This document shows, in pieces, positions 55,678-63,402 of a DNA stretch of 64,000 nt. Below the pieces are notes generated by a model that did not search any database, was not told the origin of the DNA, and worked only from the letters and a program-made list of their open reading frames with translations. Every line of letters starts with the position of its first letter. Position 1 is the first letter of the stretch. The position numbers and the translations under genes are program-made. Source of the DNA: Nostoc sp. FACHB-152 (GTDB lineage: Bacteria > Cyanobacteriota > Cyanobacteriia > Cyanobacteriales > Nostocaceae); assembly GCF_014697475.1 (NCBI RefSeq), contig NZ_JACJRV010000003.1, positions 124,001 to 188,000 of the forward strand, in the 5' to 3' direction.

Positions 55678-56874
55678 GTGTTGATTCTGTTTATAGCAGG
55701 TTTACTATTCTGGTCAAGTACCGCAGCTTTTTTACCAACTTTACCGCTATACATTGAAGATGTAGGCGGTAGCAAACAAGAAATTGGCATTGTCATGGGA
55801 GGCTTTGCCATCGGATTATTGCTGTTTCGTCCTATGCTAGGAAAACTAGCCGACCAACATGGACGTAAACTTGTTTTATTAATTGGGATGACAGTAGCAG
55901 CGATCGCACCTTTTGGTTATTTAGCGTTTACTTCTATCCCATTATTATTCTGCCTGCGGATTTTTCACGGAGTTAGCATCGCTGCTTTTACCACTGGTTA
56001 CAGTGCTTTGGTGGCTGATTTAGCTCCTGTTGCCATTCGGGGTGAAATTATTAGTTACATGAGTCTAGCAGCTCCCATCGGTTTAGCCATTGGCCCAGCA
56101 CTAGGAGGATATTTACAAGCAAGTTTTGGCTATTCGCCGTTATTTTGGTTTACCGCAGCGATCGCTGTTATTGGATTATTGTGTGCATCACAAGTCATCA
56201 ATCCACCGTTAAATAAACAATCGCCATCAGAAAGCCACAACAGTAATTTTTGGCAAATATTCCTGAGTCCGAGGGTGAGAGTTCCAGCTATTGTGATGTT
56301 GCTGGTGGGGACATCTGTTGGTGCTGTGCATATCTTTGTGGCGTTATTTATTAAATCTACTGGGGTCAATTTTCATGGTGGCTGGTTTTTCACAGTTTCA
56401 GCAGTCTCCAGTTTTACTATTCGGGTATTTGCTGGCAAAGCGAGCGATCGCGTTGGTCGTGGTTTGTTTATTACCTTCGGAATTTTTGCCTATACCTTGA
56501 CTTGTCTACTGCTATGGCAAGCAAATAGTACCAATGCATTCTTAATTTCTGCGATCGCAGAAGGCTGTGGTGGTGGGACAGTAATTTCAATGGTGACAAC
56601 AATGATGGCAGACCGTTCATTGCCACAAGAACGCGGGCGAATTTTTTCCATTTGTATGGCGGGGTTTGACTTCGGAATTGCGATCGCTGCGCCTATCTTT
56701 GGATATGTCAGTGAGCAGGTAGGCTACCGCAATATGTTTGGTTACAGTACAGCCTTAACTGTATTAGCATTAGTAATTTTTGTTAGCCTCTGCAATAAGG
56801 ACTTACCTAGTTCTTTACGTTTTGCTATAGGTCGCGGTGAAGATGCCTATTCCTTGAATAAGATGAATTTATAA
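55678..56874 (+). CDS. MFS transporter
   Basis: 398 residues from GTG 55678. Twelve membrane segments, with the motif A loop 'GKLADQHGRKLVLLIG' and a C-half repeat 'GKASDRVGRGLFITFG'. The first helix begins almost at the start codon, and an in-frame stop lies six codons upstream, so the usual short cytoplasmic N-terminus is missing; a small N-terminal loss is possible. Similar proteins are annotated as multidrug or sugar efflux; substrate unknown. Confidence 0.85.
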   Translation: MLILFIAGLLFWSSTAAFLPTLPLYIEDVGGSKQEIGIVMGGFAIGLLLFRPMLGKLADQHGRKLVLLIGMTVAAIAPFGYLAFTSIPLLFCLRIFHGVSIAAFTTGYSALVADLAPVAIRGEIISYMSLAAPIGLAIGPALGGYLQASFGYSPLFWFTAAIAVIGLLCASQVINPPLNKQSPSESHNSNFWQIFLSPRVRVPAIVMLLVGTSVGAVHIFVALFIKSTGVNFHGGWFFTVSAVSSFTIRVFAGKASDRVGRGLFITFGIFAYTLTCLLLWQANSTNAFLISAIAEGCGGGTVISMVTTMMADRSLPQERGRIFSICMAGFDFGIAIAAPIFGYVSEQVGYRNMFGYSTALTVLALVIFVSLCNKDLPSSLRFAIGRGEDAYSLNKMNL

Positions 56875-56881
56875 ATATAAA

Positions 56882-56918
56882 AGGCAATAGATATATATCT
56901 ACTGCCTCTTTTCTTTTA
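56882..56918 (+). terminator. Terminator after the MFS gene
   Basis: AGGCAATAGAT (from 56882) pairs with ATCTACTGCCT (to 56907) in a nearly perfect stem interrupted by one A-C mismatch. It is followed by CTTTTCTTTT. It ends the MFS transcript and may also act on the antisense tRNA transcript. Confidence 0.75.
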
Positions 56919-56929
56919 AATTAATTAAA

Positions 56930-57003
56930 CGGGCGAGGAGGGATTCGAACCCCCGACACCGTGGTCCGTAGCCACGTGCTCTAGTCCACTGAGCTACACG
57001 CCC
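56930..57003 (-). tRNA. tRNA-Arg (anticodon ACG)
   Basis: 74 nt, no encoded CCA. The minus strand reads GGGCGTG TA GCTC...GAGC, then anticodon stem CGTGG / CCACG around the loop CTACGGA, whose positions 34-36 are ACG. The T arm has TTCGAAT. The acceptor has one T-T mismatch (position 6-67), and discriminator G73. A34 would be edited to inosine by TadA to read CGU/CGC/CGA. Confidence 0.95.
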
Positions 57004-57040
57004 CTGCCAGAAAAATATAGTAGCACTACATTCCTTAGAA

Positions 57041-57550
57041 ATGCAAGACAATTCTCCAAAAAAATTTTCTACCGACTTAACCCATCTAGACGCTCAAGGA
57101 CAAGCACGGATGGTGGATGTTTCTGACAAAGCACTCACAGTCCGCCAAGCAGTTGCCGCCGCTAGGGTGCGGATGTTGCCAGAAACATTAGCAGCCATAG
57201 AAGCTGGCAATACTCCTAAAGGTGACGTGCTGGCAACCGCCCGGATAGCTGGGATTATGGCTGCTAAACAAACATCGAATTTAATTCCCTTATGTCATCC
57301 ACTGCCATTGCAAAAAGTTGCTGTGGAAATTATTCCCGATCCCCAACTACCTGGTTATCAAATTCAAGCCACCGTTAAAACCAAAGCTGAAACTGGAGTA
57401 GAAATGGAAGCATTAACTGCCGTTTCTGTAGCAGCATTGACTTTATACGATATGGCGAAAGCCTTAGAAAAATCGATTCAAATTGAATCGATTTACTTAA
57501 TCAGTAAAACTGGTGGTAAATCAGGAGATTACTTAAATACAAAAATTTAG
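57041..57550 (+). CDS. moaC: Cyclic pyranopterin monophosphate synthase
   Basis: 169 residues. '[33 protein letters not shown]', '[20 protein letters not shown]' and '[24 protein letters not shown]' are the MoaC signature regions with the catalytic Lys and His. It makes cPMP in molybdenum cofactor synthesis. No other moa genes are adjacent. Confidence 0.97.
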   Translation: MQDNSPKKFSTDLTHLDAQGQARMVDVSDKALTVRQAVAAARVRMLPETLAAIEAGNTPKGDVLATARIAGIMAAKQTSNLIPLCHPLPLQKVAVEIIPDPQLPGYQIQATVKTKAETGVEMEALTAVSVAALTLYDMAKALEKSIQIESIYLISKTGGKSGDYLNTKI

Positions 57551-57741
57551 TTTTGGTTAACATCTTTTGGGCTTTCAAATTCTGCGTCATCTGGTAATTC
57601 TTCTAATATAGAGATAACCTAGCGATCGCCTCCTTGCTTTTGAGCATGACTAACTAATTCTTGCTTACTGGCAGGATAGTCAACACCCTTCAAATGTTTT
57701 TGAATTTCGATTGGGTTTGTCTTAGCTAGGTTTACCTCCAA
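57547..57741 (-). pseudogene. DUF2795 gene with internal stop
   Basis: From a TTG at 57741 with GGAGGT nearby, the minus strand reads 'NPIEIQKHLKGVDYPASKQELVSHAQKQGGDR', then TAG (57619-57621), then 'VISILEELPDDAEFESPKDV' and a natural TAA overlapping the moaC stop. This is the full DUF2795 pattern (NPI-x-VQ-x-xLKGVDYPA ... L-x-x-LPD-x-x-x-x-x-P-x-DV) broken by one nonsense codon next to a HIP1 site. The family is small, of unknown function, and often stress-linked. Read-through cannot be excluded, but inactivation is simplest. Confidence 0.75.
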
Positions 57742-57910
57742 CTTTTCATTATTTCTCCTATCTTTACTAAGTAATATATTGTCTTATTCTCACAAGAGTT
57801 AGAACTATTTTTAATAGGTATACAGATAAATATATTTCATTATTTAATGCAATTTTTTATTATTTAATATTGTATATGTCTGTTGATATTGTTCGTTAAA
57901 TATAGAACTC

Positions 57911-58022
57911 ATATTTGATTTTTGAAAAAAATCAGTGTATTGTTACCTCCTTCTTTACTGTTACTTATTGCCTCTTGCCTGACTACACAAGTATGTTCAT
58001 TAATTAAACCGGATTCCTATAT
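57911..58022. repeat. Direct repeat, copy 1
   Basis: Copy of a ~112-bp unit running from 'ATTTGATTTTT' through 'TTCTTTACTGTT' and 'TATTGCCTCTTG' to 'GATTCCTATAT'. The second copy is at 58208-58319 with scattered substitutions. Confidence 0.8.
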
Positions 58023-58207
58023 AATTTCTAGATTTAGTTTATTAATTTTATATATAAACAAATTTTTATAATCGAATAGGTAAATAATTGTATTTTTATA
58101 ATAGTTTTTGAGCGATGACATAAACAACGCAAATACTTTAAAATGGTAATTTATTGCTAAAATCAATTAATTAATATAGACGTAATATCTAAGCTTATAT
58201 AGTAATT

Positions 58208-58319
58208 TTATTTGATTTTTTCAAAAATCAGTGTGTTGTTACCTGCCTTCTTTACTGTTGCCTATTGCCTCTTGTCTAACTACAGAACTATGTTCATTAA
58301 TCAATCCAGATTCCTATAT
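58208..58319. repeat. Direct repeat, copy 2
   Basis: Second copy of the unit at 57911-58022, about 295 bp downstream and ending just before the response regulator start. The phrase before it, 'ATATAGTAATTTTATTTGAT', also occurs near 38606, so the element is dispersed. Confidence 0.8.
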
Positions 58320-58340
58320 TTACTAATCAAAAAACTATAA

Positions 58341-58724
58341 ATGAATAATCAGAGTAGAGAAAAGCGTAAAGTCCTGATTGCAGATGATGATGATGATAAT
58401 CGAGCTATGCTTGCGTTTCTGCTAGAGGAAGAAGGGTGGGAAACACAAGAAGCTAAGAATGGCAAAGAAGCTATAGAAAAAATTATTAAAGAGCAACCAG
58501 ATTTATTAATTTTAGATAATATGATGCCGGAACTAACAGGAGTTCAGGTGTATCAGCATATTCAATCACAAGGCATTAAGGTAGTAGTTATATTAGTTAC
58601 AGCCCACGGCTATCTAGACGAACTAGCCTCATCCTTGGGAATCGCTGATTTTATTTCTAAACCGTATGATATTCCAGATTTATTAAAAACTATAGAATCG
58701 GCTTATCAGAAATCGCACCATTAG
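58341..58724 (+). CDS. Single-domain response regulator (CheY-like)
   Basis: 127 residues, receiver domain only. The acidic pocket is in 'LIADDDDDNRAM', the phospho-acceptor is Asp59 (LLILDNMMPE), with Thr87 (LVTAHG) and Lys107 (ISKPYD). It has no output domain, so it acts through protein contact, for example a phosphorelay. No kinase gene is adjacent. Confidence 0.95.
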   Translation: MNNQSREKRKVLIADDDDDNRAMLAFLLEEEGWETQEAKNGKEAIEKIIKEQPDLLILDNMMPELTGVQVYQHIQSQGIKVVVILVTAHGYLDELASSLGIADFISKPYDIPDLLKTIESAYQKSHH

Positions 58725-58862
58725 TTATGCTCGAATTTATTCATTTTCAGTTTCTTATGCTGCAAACTGAAATTGTTTGTATAAATCAGCGATCGCTATC
58801 TCTACATTTATATTTCGGCAGTCGCGTTATTTATCAGAGCAATCTATAAAAACTTAAACAAA

Positions 58863-59495
58863 CTAACTAGTGAGAGATTTTAACAACTTAAACTGCTCCA
58901 TTCCAAAATATAAATAGTCAGATTTAGCTTCAAATAAATGACAACTATCATAACTGAAGTTAAACTCAAAGCCGATATCTTTTGAAGAAGTCAATAATTT
59001 CAATATATTAGGTAGTGCTAGGCGGTGAAACATAGGAAGATGAATACGTAAAATCTCACTCTCAACGGTGTACCATTGCCACAGCCATAAAATAGATGGG
59101 CTTGCAAATTTTGTCTCAATTCCTGCTTTCCTAAGATTAGTTTTTAGTTTAATAATTGAAGATTCATCATTACTATAAAACTTAAATCTCATTGATTGGC
59201 CATAAACGCTACTAACTTCCTTGTATGCGTCTCTTACAACTCCAATAGGAATATCAGGGCTTACTGTTAAACCGTTTGGATAAATTACACTTGCTTGAAA
59301 CCCTGGATATGTTTGACTAAATCGAGTTTCTAGCCATTTTGATATGGGCATCTGGCGATTTGCTGCACGGCTAAAAGGATACTCATCAGAACGAAGATTT
59401 GTAGATTTTGCAGAATTTAATTTTTTGCCAGAAACTAAAACTTCAAATCTTTCTACGTACCTTATTCTTTCAGTAATTTCTTGATGTATTCGCAT
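58863..59495 (-). CDS. Unknown protein, second gene of a two-gene unit
   Basis: 210 residues, not recognised. It is soluble and mixed alpha/beta in appearance, with 'FSQTYPGFQASVIYPNGLTVSPDIPIGVVRDAYKEV' centrally and 'SILWLWQWYTVESEILRIHLPMFHRLAL' later. No signal peptide, membrane helix or known catalytic motif is seen. It starts 66 bp after the Gly/Ala-rich gene on the same strand, so the pair is probably co-transcribed. Confidence 0.65.
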   Translation of the reverse strand: MRIHQEITERIRYVERFEVLVSGKKLNSAKSTNLRSDEYPFSRAANRQMPISKWLETRFSQTYPGFQASVIYPNGLTVSPDIPIGVVRDAYKEVSSVYGQSMRFKFYSNDESSIIKLKTNLRKAGIETKFASPSILWLWQWYTVESEILRIHLPMFHRLALPNILKLLTSSKDIGFEFNFSYDSCHLFEAKSDYLYFGMEQFKLLKSLTS

Positions 59496-59560
59496 TATAT
59501 TTAAAATTTTTTTTACTCCAATGCATTATTAAACTGCATTGGATGAGTGAGTTAAAGTAA

Positions 59561-60136
59561 TTATTTACCGCCGCCGAACAGTTTGTATATTCCGTATCCA
59601 ATAGCACCCGCAGCAACAACAGGTGCAGCAGCAACTATGGCAGTACCAGCAATTGCACCCCCTCCAACAACACCACCTATACCAGCAAGGGTACTCATAA
59701 TTGCAGCACCAGAAGCACCAGCTGCTACTGTTACAGCACCAGCACCAGCGATACCAGCAGCAGCACCAATGTTTGTAGCTGTTCTTGCAGCTGCGCGAGC
59801 ATTGCGTTCTTCCTCAGGTAAATCTGGTTGGTCTTTAAATAAAGTTTCATTCATTATTTTTGCCCCAGCATAAGCAGGGCCGGCTGCCAGTACCGCAGGA
59901 GCCGCAGCCATTCCACCACCAACCACACCTCCTGCTGCTGCTAGACCAGAGGTAATTCCTGCTCCTGAAGTTGCTGCCACAGATAGCCCTGTAGCAGCAC
60001 TAACAGCAGCACCTGCTGCTGCACTAGTCTCTGCAACTGCTCGTATAGTTTTTATATCTTTAATCCCTAAAGTTTTTTCAACGGCAGTTTCTACACCTTT
60101 TTCAACAGCTTTATTAGCAATATCTTTTAAATCCAT
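59561..60136 (-). CDS. Gly/Ala-rich hydrophobic protein (glycine-zipper type), unknown function
   Basis: About 191 residues from ATG 60136 (MDLKDIANKAVEKGVE); 12 codons upstream are also open. After a charged amphipathic N-terminus ('KAVEKGVETAVEKTLGIKDIK'), about 60 small residues follow (AAAGAAVSAATGLSVAATSGAG, GGVVGGGMAAAP). A charged break 'KDQPDLPEEERNARAAARTAT' and a second small-residue block with the same GG(V/A)VGGG motif follow, ending in GYGIYKLFGGGK. The pattern is a tandem glycine-zipper membrane-inserting protein. Role unknown; pore, membrane-remodelling or toxin-like activity are guesses. Confidence 0.7.
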   Translation of the reverse strand: MDLKDIANKAVEKGVETAVEKTLGIKDIKTIRAVAETSAAAGAAVSAATGLSVAATSGAGITSGLAAAGGVVGGGMAAAPAVLAAGPAYAGAKIMNETLFKDQPDLPEEERNARAAARTATNIGAAAGIAGAGAVTVAAGASGAAIMSTLAGIGGVVGGGAIAGTAIVAAAPVVAAGAIGYGIYKLFGGGK

Positions 60137-60420
60137 AAATTTAGTTTTTCCTAATTTTCGGAGACGATACAATATTAATAGAACATAATTTATACCAAAT
60201 ACAAATCAGTATTAACCCTGAGAAAATATCTGCGTACTTCAAATAACTCAGCAAGAAATTCTGGTAAAAAACTAATCTAGTTGGGGAAGAAACCAGGATA
60301 ATGAAGCATAATTAACCTTTATAGGTTTGAGCGATGCCTAACGGCAAGTCGCAAAACGGCTACGCCATCAACCAAAATGGTTCATCGTCCAGACTTGTGA
60401 TTCAACTTAAGTAATTAACT

Positions 60421-61425
60421 ATGAGTACAGCAAATATTGCACCAGCTATACGTGTCGGAGTATTAGGTTTCGGTGGACTTGGACAAGCAGCCGCCAAGGT
60501 ACTTGCTGGTAAACGAGAAATGACTTTAGTCGCAGTAGCAGATCAAAAAGGCTATGCCTACGCTGCTGAAGGTTTAAACTTTAAAGATTGTATTGCCACT
60601 TATCAGTCTCAAGGTTCTGTAGGTTATTTAGAACCAATTGGTACATTAACGAACAACAGTATTCAAGACTTAATTGATAGCACCCAACCTGTAGACGGGT
60701 ATTTTTTAGCTTTACCCAACCTACCCAACGACTTTATTCCTTCTGTAGCACGTCAGTTTATTCAATCTGGTTGGCGTGGGGTGTTAGTAGATGCTATTAA
60801 GCGCACCAGTGCGGTAGAACAGTTAATTGCGATGAAAGAAGAACTGCAAGCCGCAGGTATTACCTACATGACAGGATGTGGTGCAACACCCGGACTGTTA
60901 ACTGCGGCGGCGGCCCTAGCCGCCCAAAGCTATGCTGAAATTCATCAAGTAGAAATTACCTTCGGTGTAGGAATTGCTAACTGGGAAGCTTACCGCGCCA
61001 CCGTTCGAGAAGATATTGGTCATATGCCTGGTTATACAGTAGAAGCGGCAAGGGCAATGACTGACGCAGAGGTAGAAGCCTTATTAGATAAAACAAATGG
61101 CGTGTTGACCTTAGAAAATATGGAACACGCCGATGATGTGATGTTAGAGTTAGCAGGAATAGTAGAACGCGATCGCGTAACTGTTGGTGGTGTTGTAGAT
61201 ACGCGCAATCCCAAAAAACCCCTCAGCACCAACGTTAAAGTAACAGGGCGCACTTTTGAAGGTAAGATTTCCACCCACACCTTTACATTAGGAGATGAAA
61301 CCAGCATGGCAGCAAACGTTTGTGGCCCTGCTTTTGGTTATCTCAAAGCAGGTATGCAATTACATCAACGCGGCATTTACGGCATATTCACTGCGGCTGA
61401 AATCATGCCTCAGTTTGTGAAGTAA
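60421..61425 (+). CDS. bioU: (S)-8-amino-7-oxononanoate synthase BioU-like (saccharopine dehydrogenase-like)
   Basis: 334 residues. A Rossmann start '[21 protein letters not shown]' and '[19 protein letters not shown]' are followed by '[16 protein letters not shown]' with Lys127. In Synechocystis BioU (formerly called saccharopine dehydrogenase-like) a lysine near position 124 supplies its own amino group to make diaminopelargonate, a single-turnover suicide enzyme in biotin synthesis that replaces BioA. The position and context of Lys127 fit. I assign BioU from memory of the family; a plain SDH-like oxidoreductase is the alternative. Confidence 0.75.
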   Translation: MSTANIAPAIRVGVLGFGGLGQAAAKVLAGKREMTLVAVADQKGYAYAAEGLNFKDCIATYQSQGSVGYLEPIGTLTNNSIQDLIDSTQPVDGYFLALPNLPNDFIPSVARQFIQSGWRGVLVDAIKRTSAVEQLIAMKEELQAAGITYMTGCGATPGLLTAAAALAAQSYAEIHQVEITFGVGIANWEAYRATVREDIGHMPGYTVEAARAMTDAEVEALLDKTNGVLTLENMEHADDVMLELAGIVERDRVTVGGVVDTRNPKKPLSTNVKVTGRTFEGKISTHTFTLGDETSMAANVCGPAFGYLKAGMQLHQRGIYGIFTAAEIMPQFVK

Positions 61426-61436
61426 TGGGCTAGAGG

Positions 61437-61994
61437 TTAGGGGCTAGGGGCTAGCCCCTCTTCATCCCTTCGTTCTTCTTCGATAAACAAATATGATGTT
61501 TGCATAACAAATGGTAGTTCTGCACCTATCAGACCGCGTTGAATGCGTTCTGATGTTTCACTAAAAACCACAAATAAAGGATAGATAGCATTAGCCCCTT
61601 CACTTAAAACATGACTATGGCGAGGAGGCATTAACCACTCATAGTCTTGATTTAAGTAAACTTGGGTTTGTCGCCAACGCCCCAATAAATCAGAAAAGTC
61701 TTCATGGGGACGATGAATAAATATTAAAATTTCGGCTCCAGTTTTAACTTTCCATTCTGGATCGCACATTATAATTGCTACATCACAGGGTAGACGCATT
61801 GCCTGTGGAGTCTCGGACTTAGTATTACGCAGGCGCACAATTGGCAGAGGAATAGTAATGACACTTTCATCTGGACGACGCAAACTAGGAATCATTTCTA
61901 AGTATGGTCGGTGTTGTTTAAGAAGAGCGATCGCCGCTTGATGATTGCTATACTCTGCCAAGCTGGCTTCATAATGAGATTTCTGCACAGGCAT
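61437..61994 (-). CDS. Conserved cyanobacterial hypothetical protein next to pilC
   Basis: About 185 residues from ATG 61994 (MPVQKSHYEASLAEY). The frame is open to 62090, where ATGA overlaps the pilC stop, but the extra 32 codons lie in a hairpin repeat and read as non-protein. Visible parts are 'VITIPLPIVRLRNTKSETPQAMRLPCDVAIIMCDPEWKVKTGAEILIFIHRPHEDFSDLLGRW', a beta-rich soluble protein without signal. Function unknown. Position after pilTC suggests, weakly, a link to type IV pili. Confidence 0.7.
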   Translation of the reverse strand: MPVQKSHYEASLAEYSNHQAAIALLKQHRPYLEMIPSLRRPDESVITIPLPIVRLRNTKSETPQAMRLPCDVAIIMCDPEWKVKTGAEILIFIHRPHEDFSDLLGRWRQTQVYLNQDYEWLMPPRHSHVLSEGANAIYPLFVVFSETSERIQRGLIGAELPFVMQTSYLFIEEERRDEEGLAPSP

Positions 61995-62051
61995 AATGTT
62001 ATTAAGTATGAAATGTGTAGACGCTTCTAGCGGCTTGCCGTAGGCTAGGAT

Positions 62052-62079
62052 GAAGGATGAAATTTTCTCTTCATCCTTC
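62052..62079 (-). terminator. Hairpin just after pilC
   Basis: GAAGGATGAA (62052-62061) and TTCATCCTTC (62070-62079) form a perfect 10-bp stem with an 8-base loop a few bases past the pilC stop. There is no strong T tract on the minus strand, so termination may be partial. Confidence 0.55.
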
Positions 62080-62086
62080 CGATTTT

Positions 62087-63307
62087 TCATCCCAGCTTTT
62101 CAAATACTTTGAATAGTGGCAGATACATTGCTAAAATAATTGTCCCAACCATGCCCCCTAAAACTACAATCATCAGAGGTTCCAAAATACTGGTTAGTGC
62201 TTTTACTGTTTGCTCAACCTCATCTTCATAGAAATCGGCAACTTTCATCAACATTGCATCTAATTCCCCAGTTTCTTCGCCAATACTCATCATTTGAATT
62301 GCCATAGGAGGAAAAATTTTCTCTTTTTGCAACGCAATACTAATCATGCCTCCCTGTTGAACTTCTAAACGCGCTGCATCTATGGCATTAGCAACGATTT
62401 GGTTGCCTGATGTATCTCGAACAATTTCTAAAGAAGTCAGAATTGGTACCCCTGAGCGAGTTAAAGCACCAAAGGTGCGGCTAAAACGAGCAACCGCAGA
62501 TTTTTGAATCAACTCACCAAATAACGGCACTTTTAGAGAAAGACGGTCAATGGTTTGACGACCAGCTTCTGTTTTGTAAAACTGCTTATAGGCAAATCCT
62601 AAACCTATCAAACCTGCAATAATTACCACAGACCAAAAACTTCTCAAAATTGCACTACAAATCATCAAAAATTCAGTTAAAGCCGGTAATTCAGTTCCTA
62701 AATCTTTAAAGATACCAGCAAAAATAGGGATAAGAAAAACTGTCATCCCAACAAAGATAGTGACAGCTATAAAACCCACAACAACTGGATAAGCAAGTGC
62801 TGACTTAATTTGGTTTTGTAATCGAGCTACATCTTCTAATAACTTTGCTAAACGACCTAGTACTTCATCTAGTACACCGCCCACTTCGCCAGCTTGAATC
62901 ATACTCACATACAAACCATCAAAACAGTCAGGATGTTTCCGCATGGCATCGGAAAGATTAACACCACTTTGAACATCGTTACTAATATCAATTAGTGCTT
63001 GTTTCAATTTAGGATTAGTACACTGATCGGACAGTACTCCTAAACCTCTGACAATTGCGACTCCAGCATTCACCAAAGTAGCAAGTTGTCTAGAAAAAAC
63101 TGCTTTCTCTTTAATTGGAACCTTAACAAATGAATTTTGAAATTTTTTGAAGTCAAAAGTTAAAAAGCCTTGAGATTGTTTCAGTTCTTGGACTACAAAA
63201 CCTTTATCTCTGAGATTAGTACGAGCTTGTGCTAAAGATTCAGCAACAACTGTTTCTTTCCGAGATTTGCCTTGAGGATCTCGAATGCGGGCAACAAAGG
63301 TTGGCAT
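62087..63307 (-). CDS. pilC: Type IV pilus assembly inner-membrane protein PilC
   Basis: 406 residues. Two GspF domains: 'FSRQLATLVNAGVAIVRGLGVLSDQC' (about 68-93) and 'FSRTFGALTRSGVPILTSLEIV' (about 272-293), each followed by membrane segments. The C-terminus is 'LTSILEPLMIVVLGGMVGTIILAMYLPLFKV'. It is the platform protein of type IV pili for motility and DNA uptake. It lies downstream of pilT on the same strand. Confidence 0.96.
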   Translation of the reverse strand: MPTFVARIRDPQGKSRKETVVAESLAQARTNLRDKGFVVQELKQSQGFLTFDFKKFQNSFVKVPIKEKAVFSRQLATLVNAGVAIVRGLGVLSDQCTNPKLKQALIDISNDVQSGVNLSDAMRKHPDCFDGLYVSMIQAGEVGGVLDEVLGRLAKLLEDVARLQNQIKSALAYPVVVGFIAVTIFVGMTVFLIPIFAGIFKDLGTELPALTEFLMICSAILRSFWSVVIIAGLIGLGFAYKQFYKTEAGRQTIDRLSLKVPLFGELIQKSAVARFSRTFGALTRSGVPILTSLEIVRDTSGNQIVANAIDAARLEVQQGGMISIALQKEKIFPPMAIQMMSIGEETGELDAMLMKVADFYEDEVEQTVKALTSILEPLMIVVLGGMVGTIILAMYLPLFKVFEKLG

Positions 63308-63402
63308 AAATTAATAATTTCAAAATTTTAAACTTCTTTTATAGGCAATAGTTAATAGTTTTTTTGACTATTAACTATTCCGTTCTTATTCGAGATGAAT
63401 TT

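Larger units (their letters stand above)
57742..58340. other. A+T-rich intergenic region with a long direct repeat
   Basis: About 600 bases upstream of the response regulator gene. Two diverged copies of a ~112-bp unit occur (57911-58022 and 58208-58319, listed below). The rest is very A+T-rich without genes. Confidence 0.5.

Noticed and set aside
59583-59873. Plus-strand Pro/Ala-rich frame of 96 codons
   Set aside because: It is the antisense shadow of the Gly/Ala-rich protein gene; its composition is explained by that.
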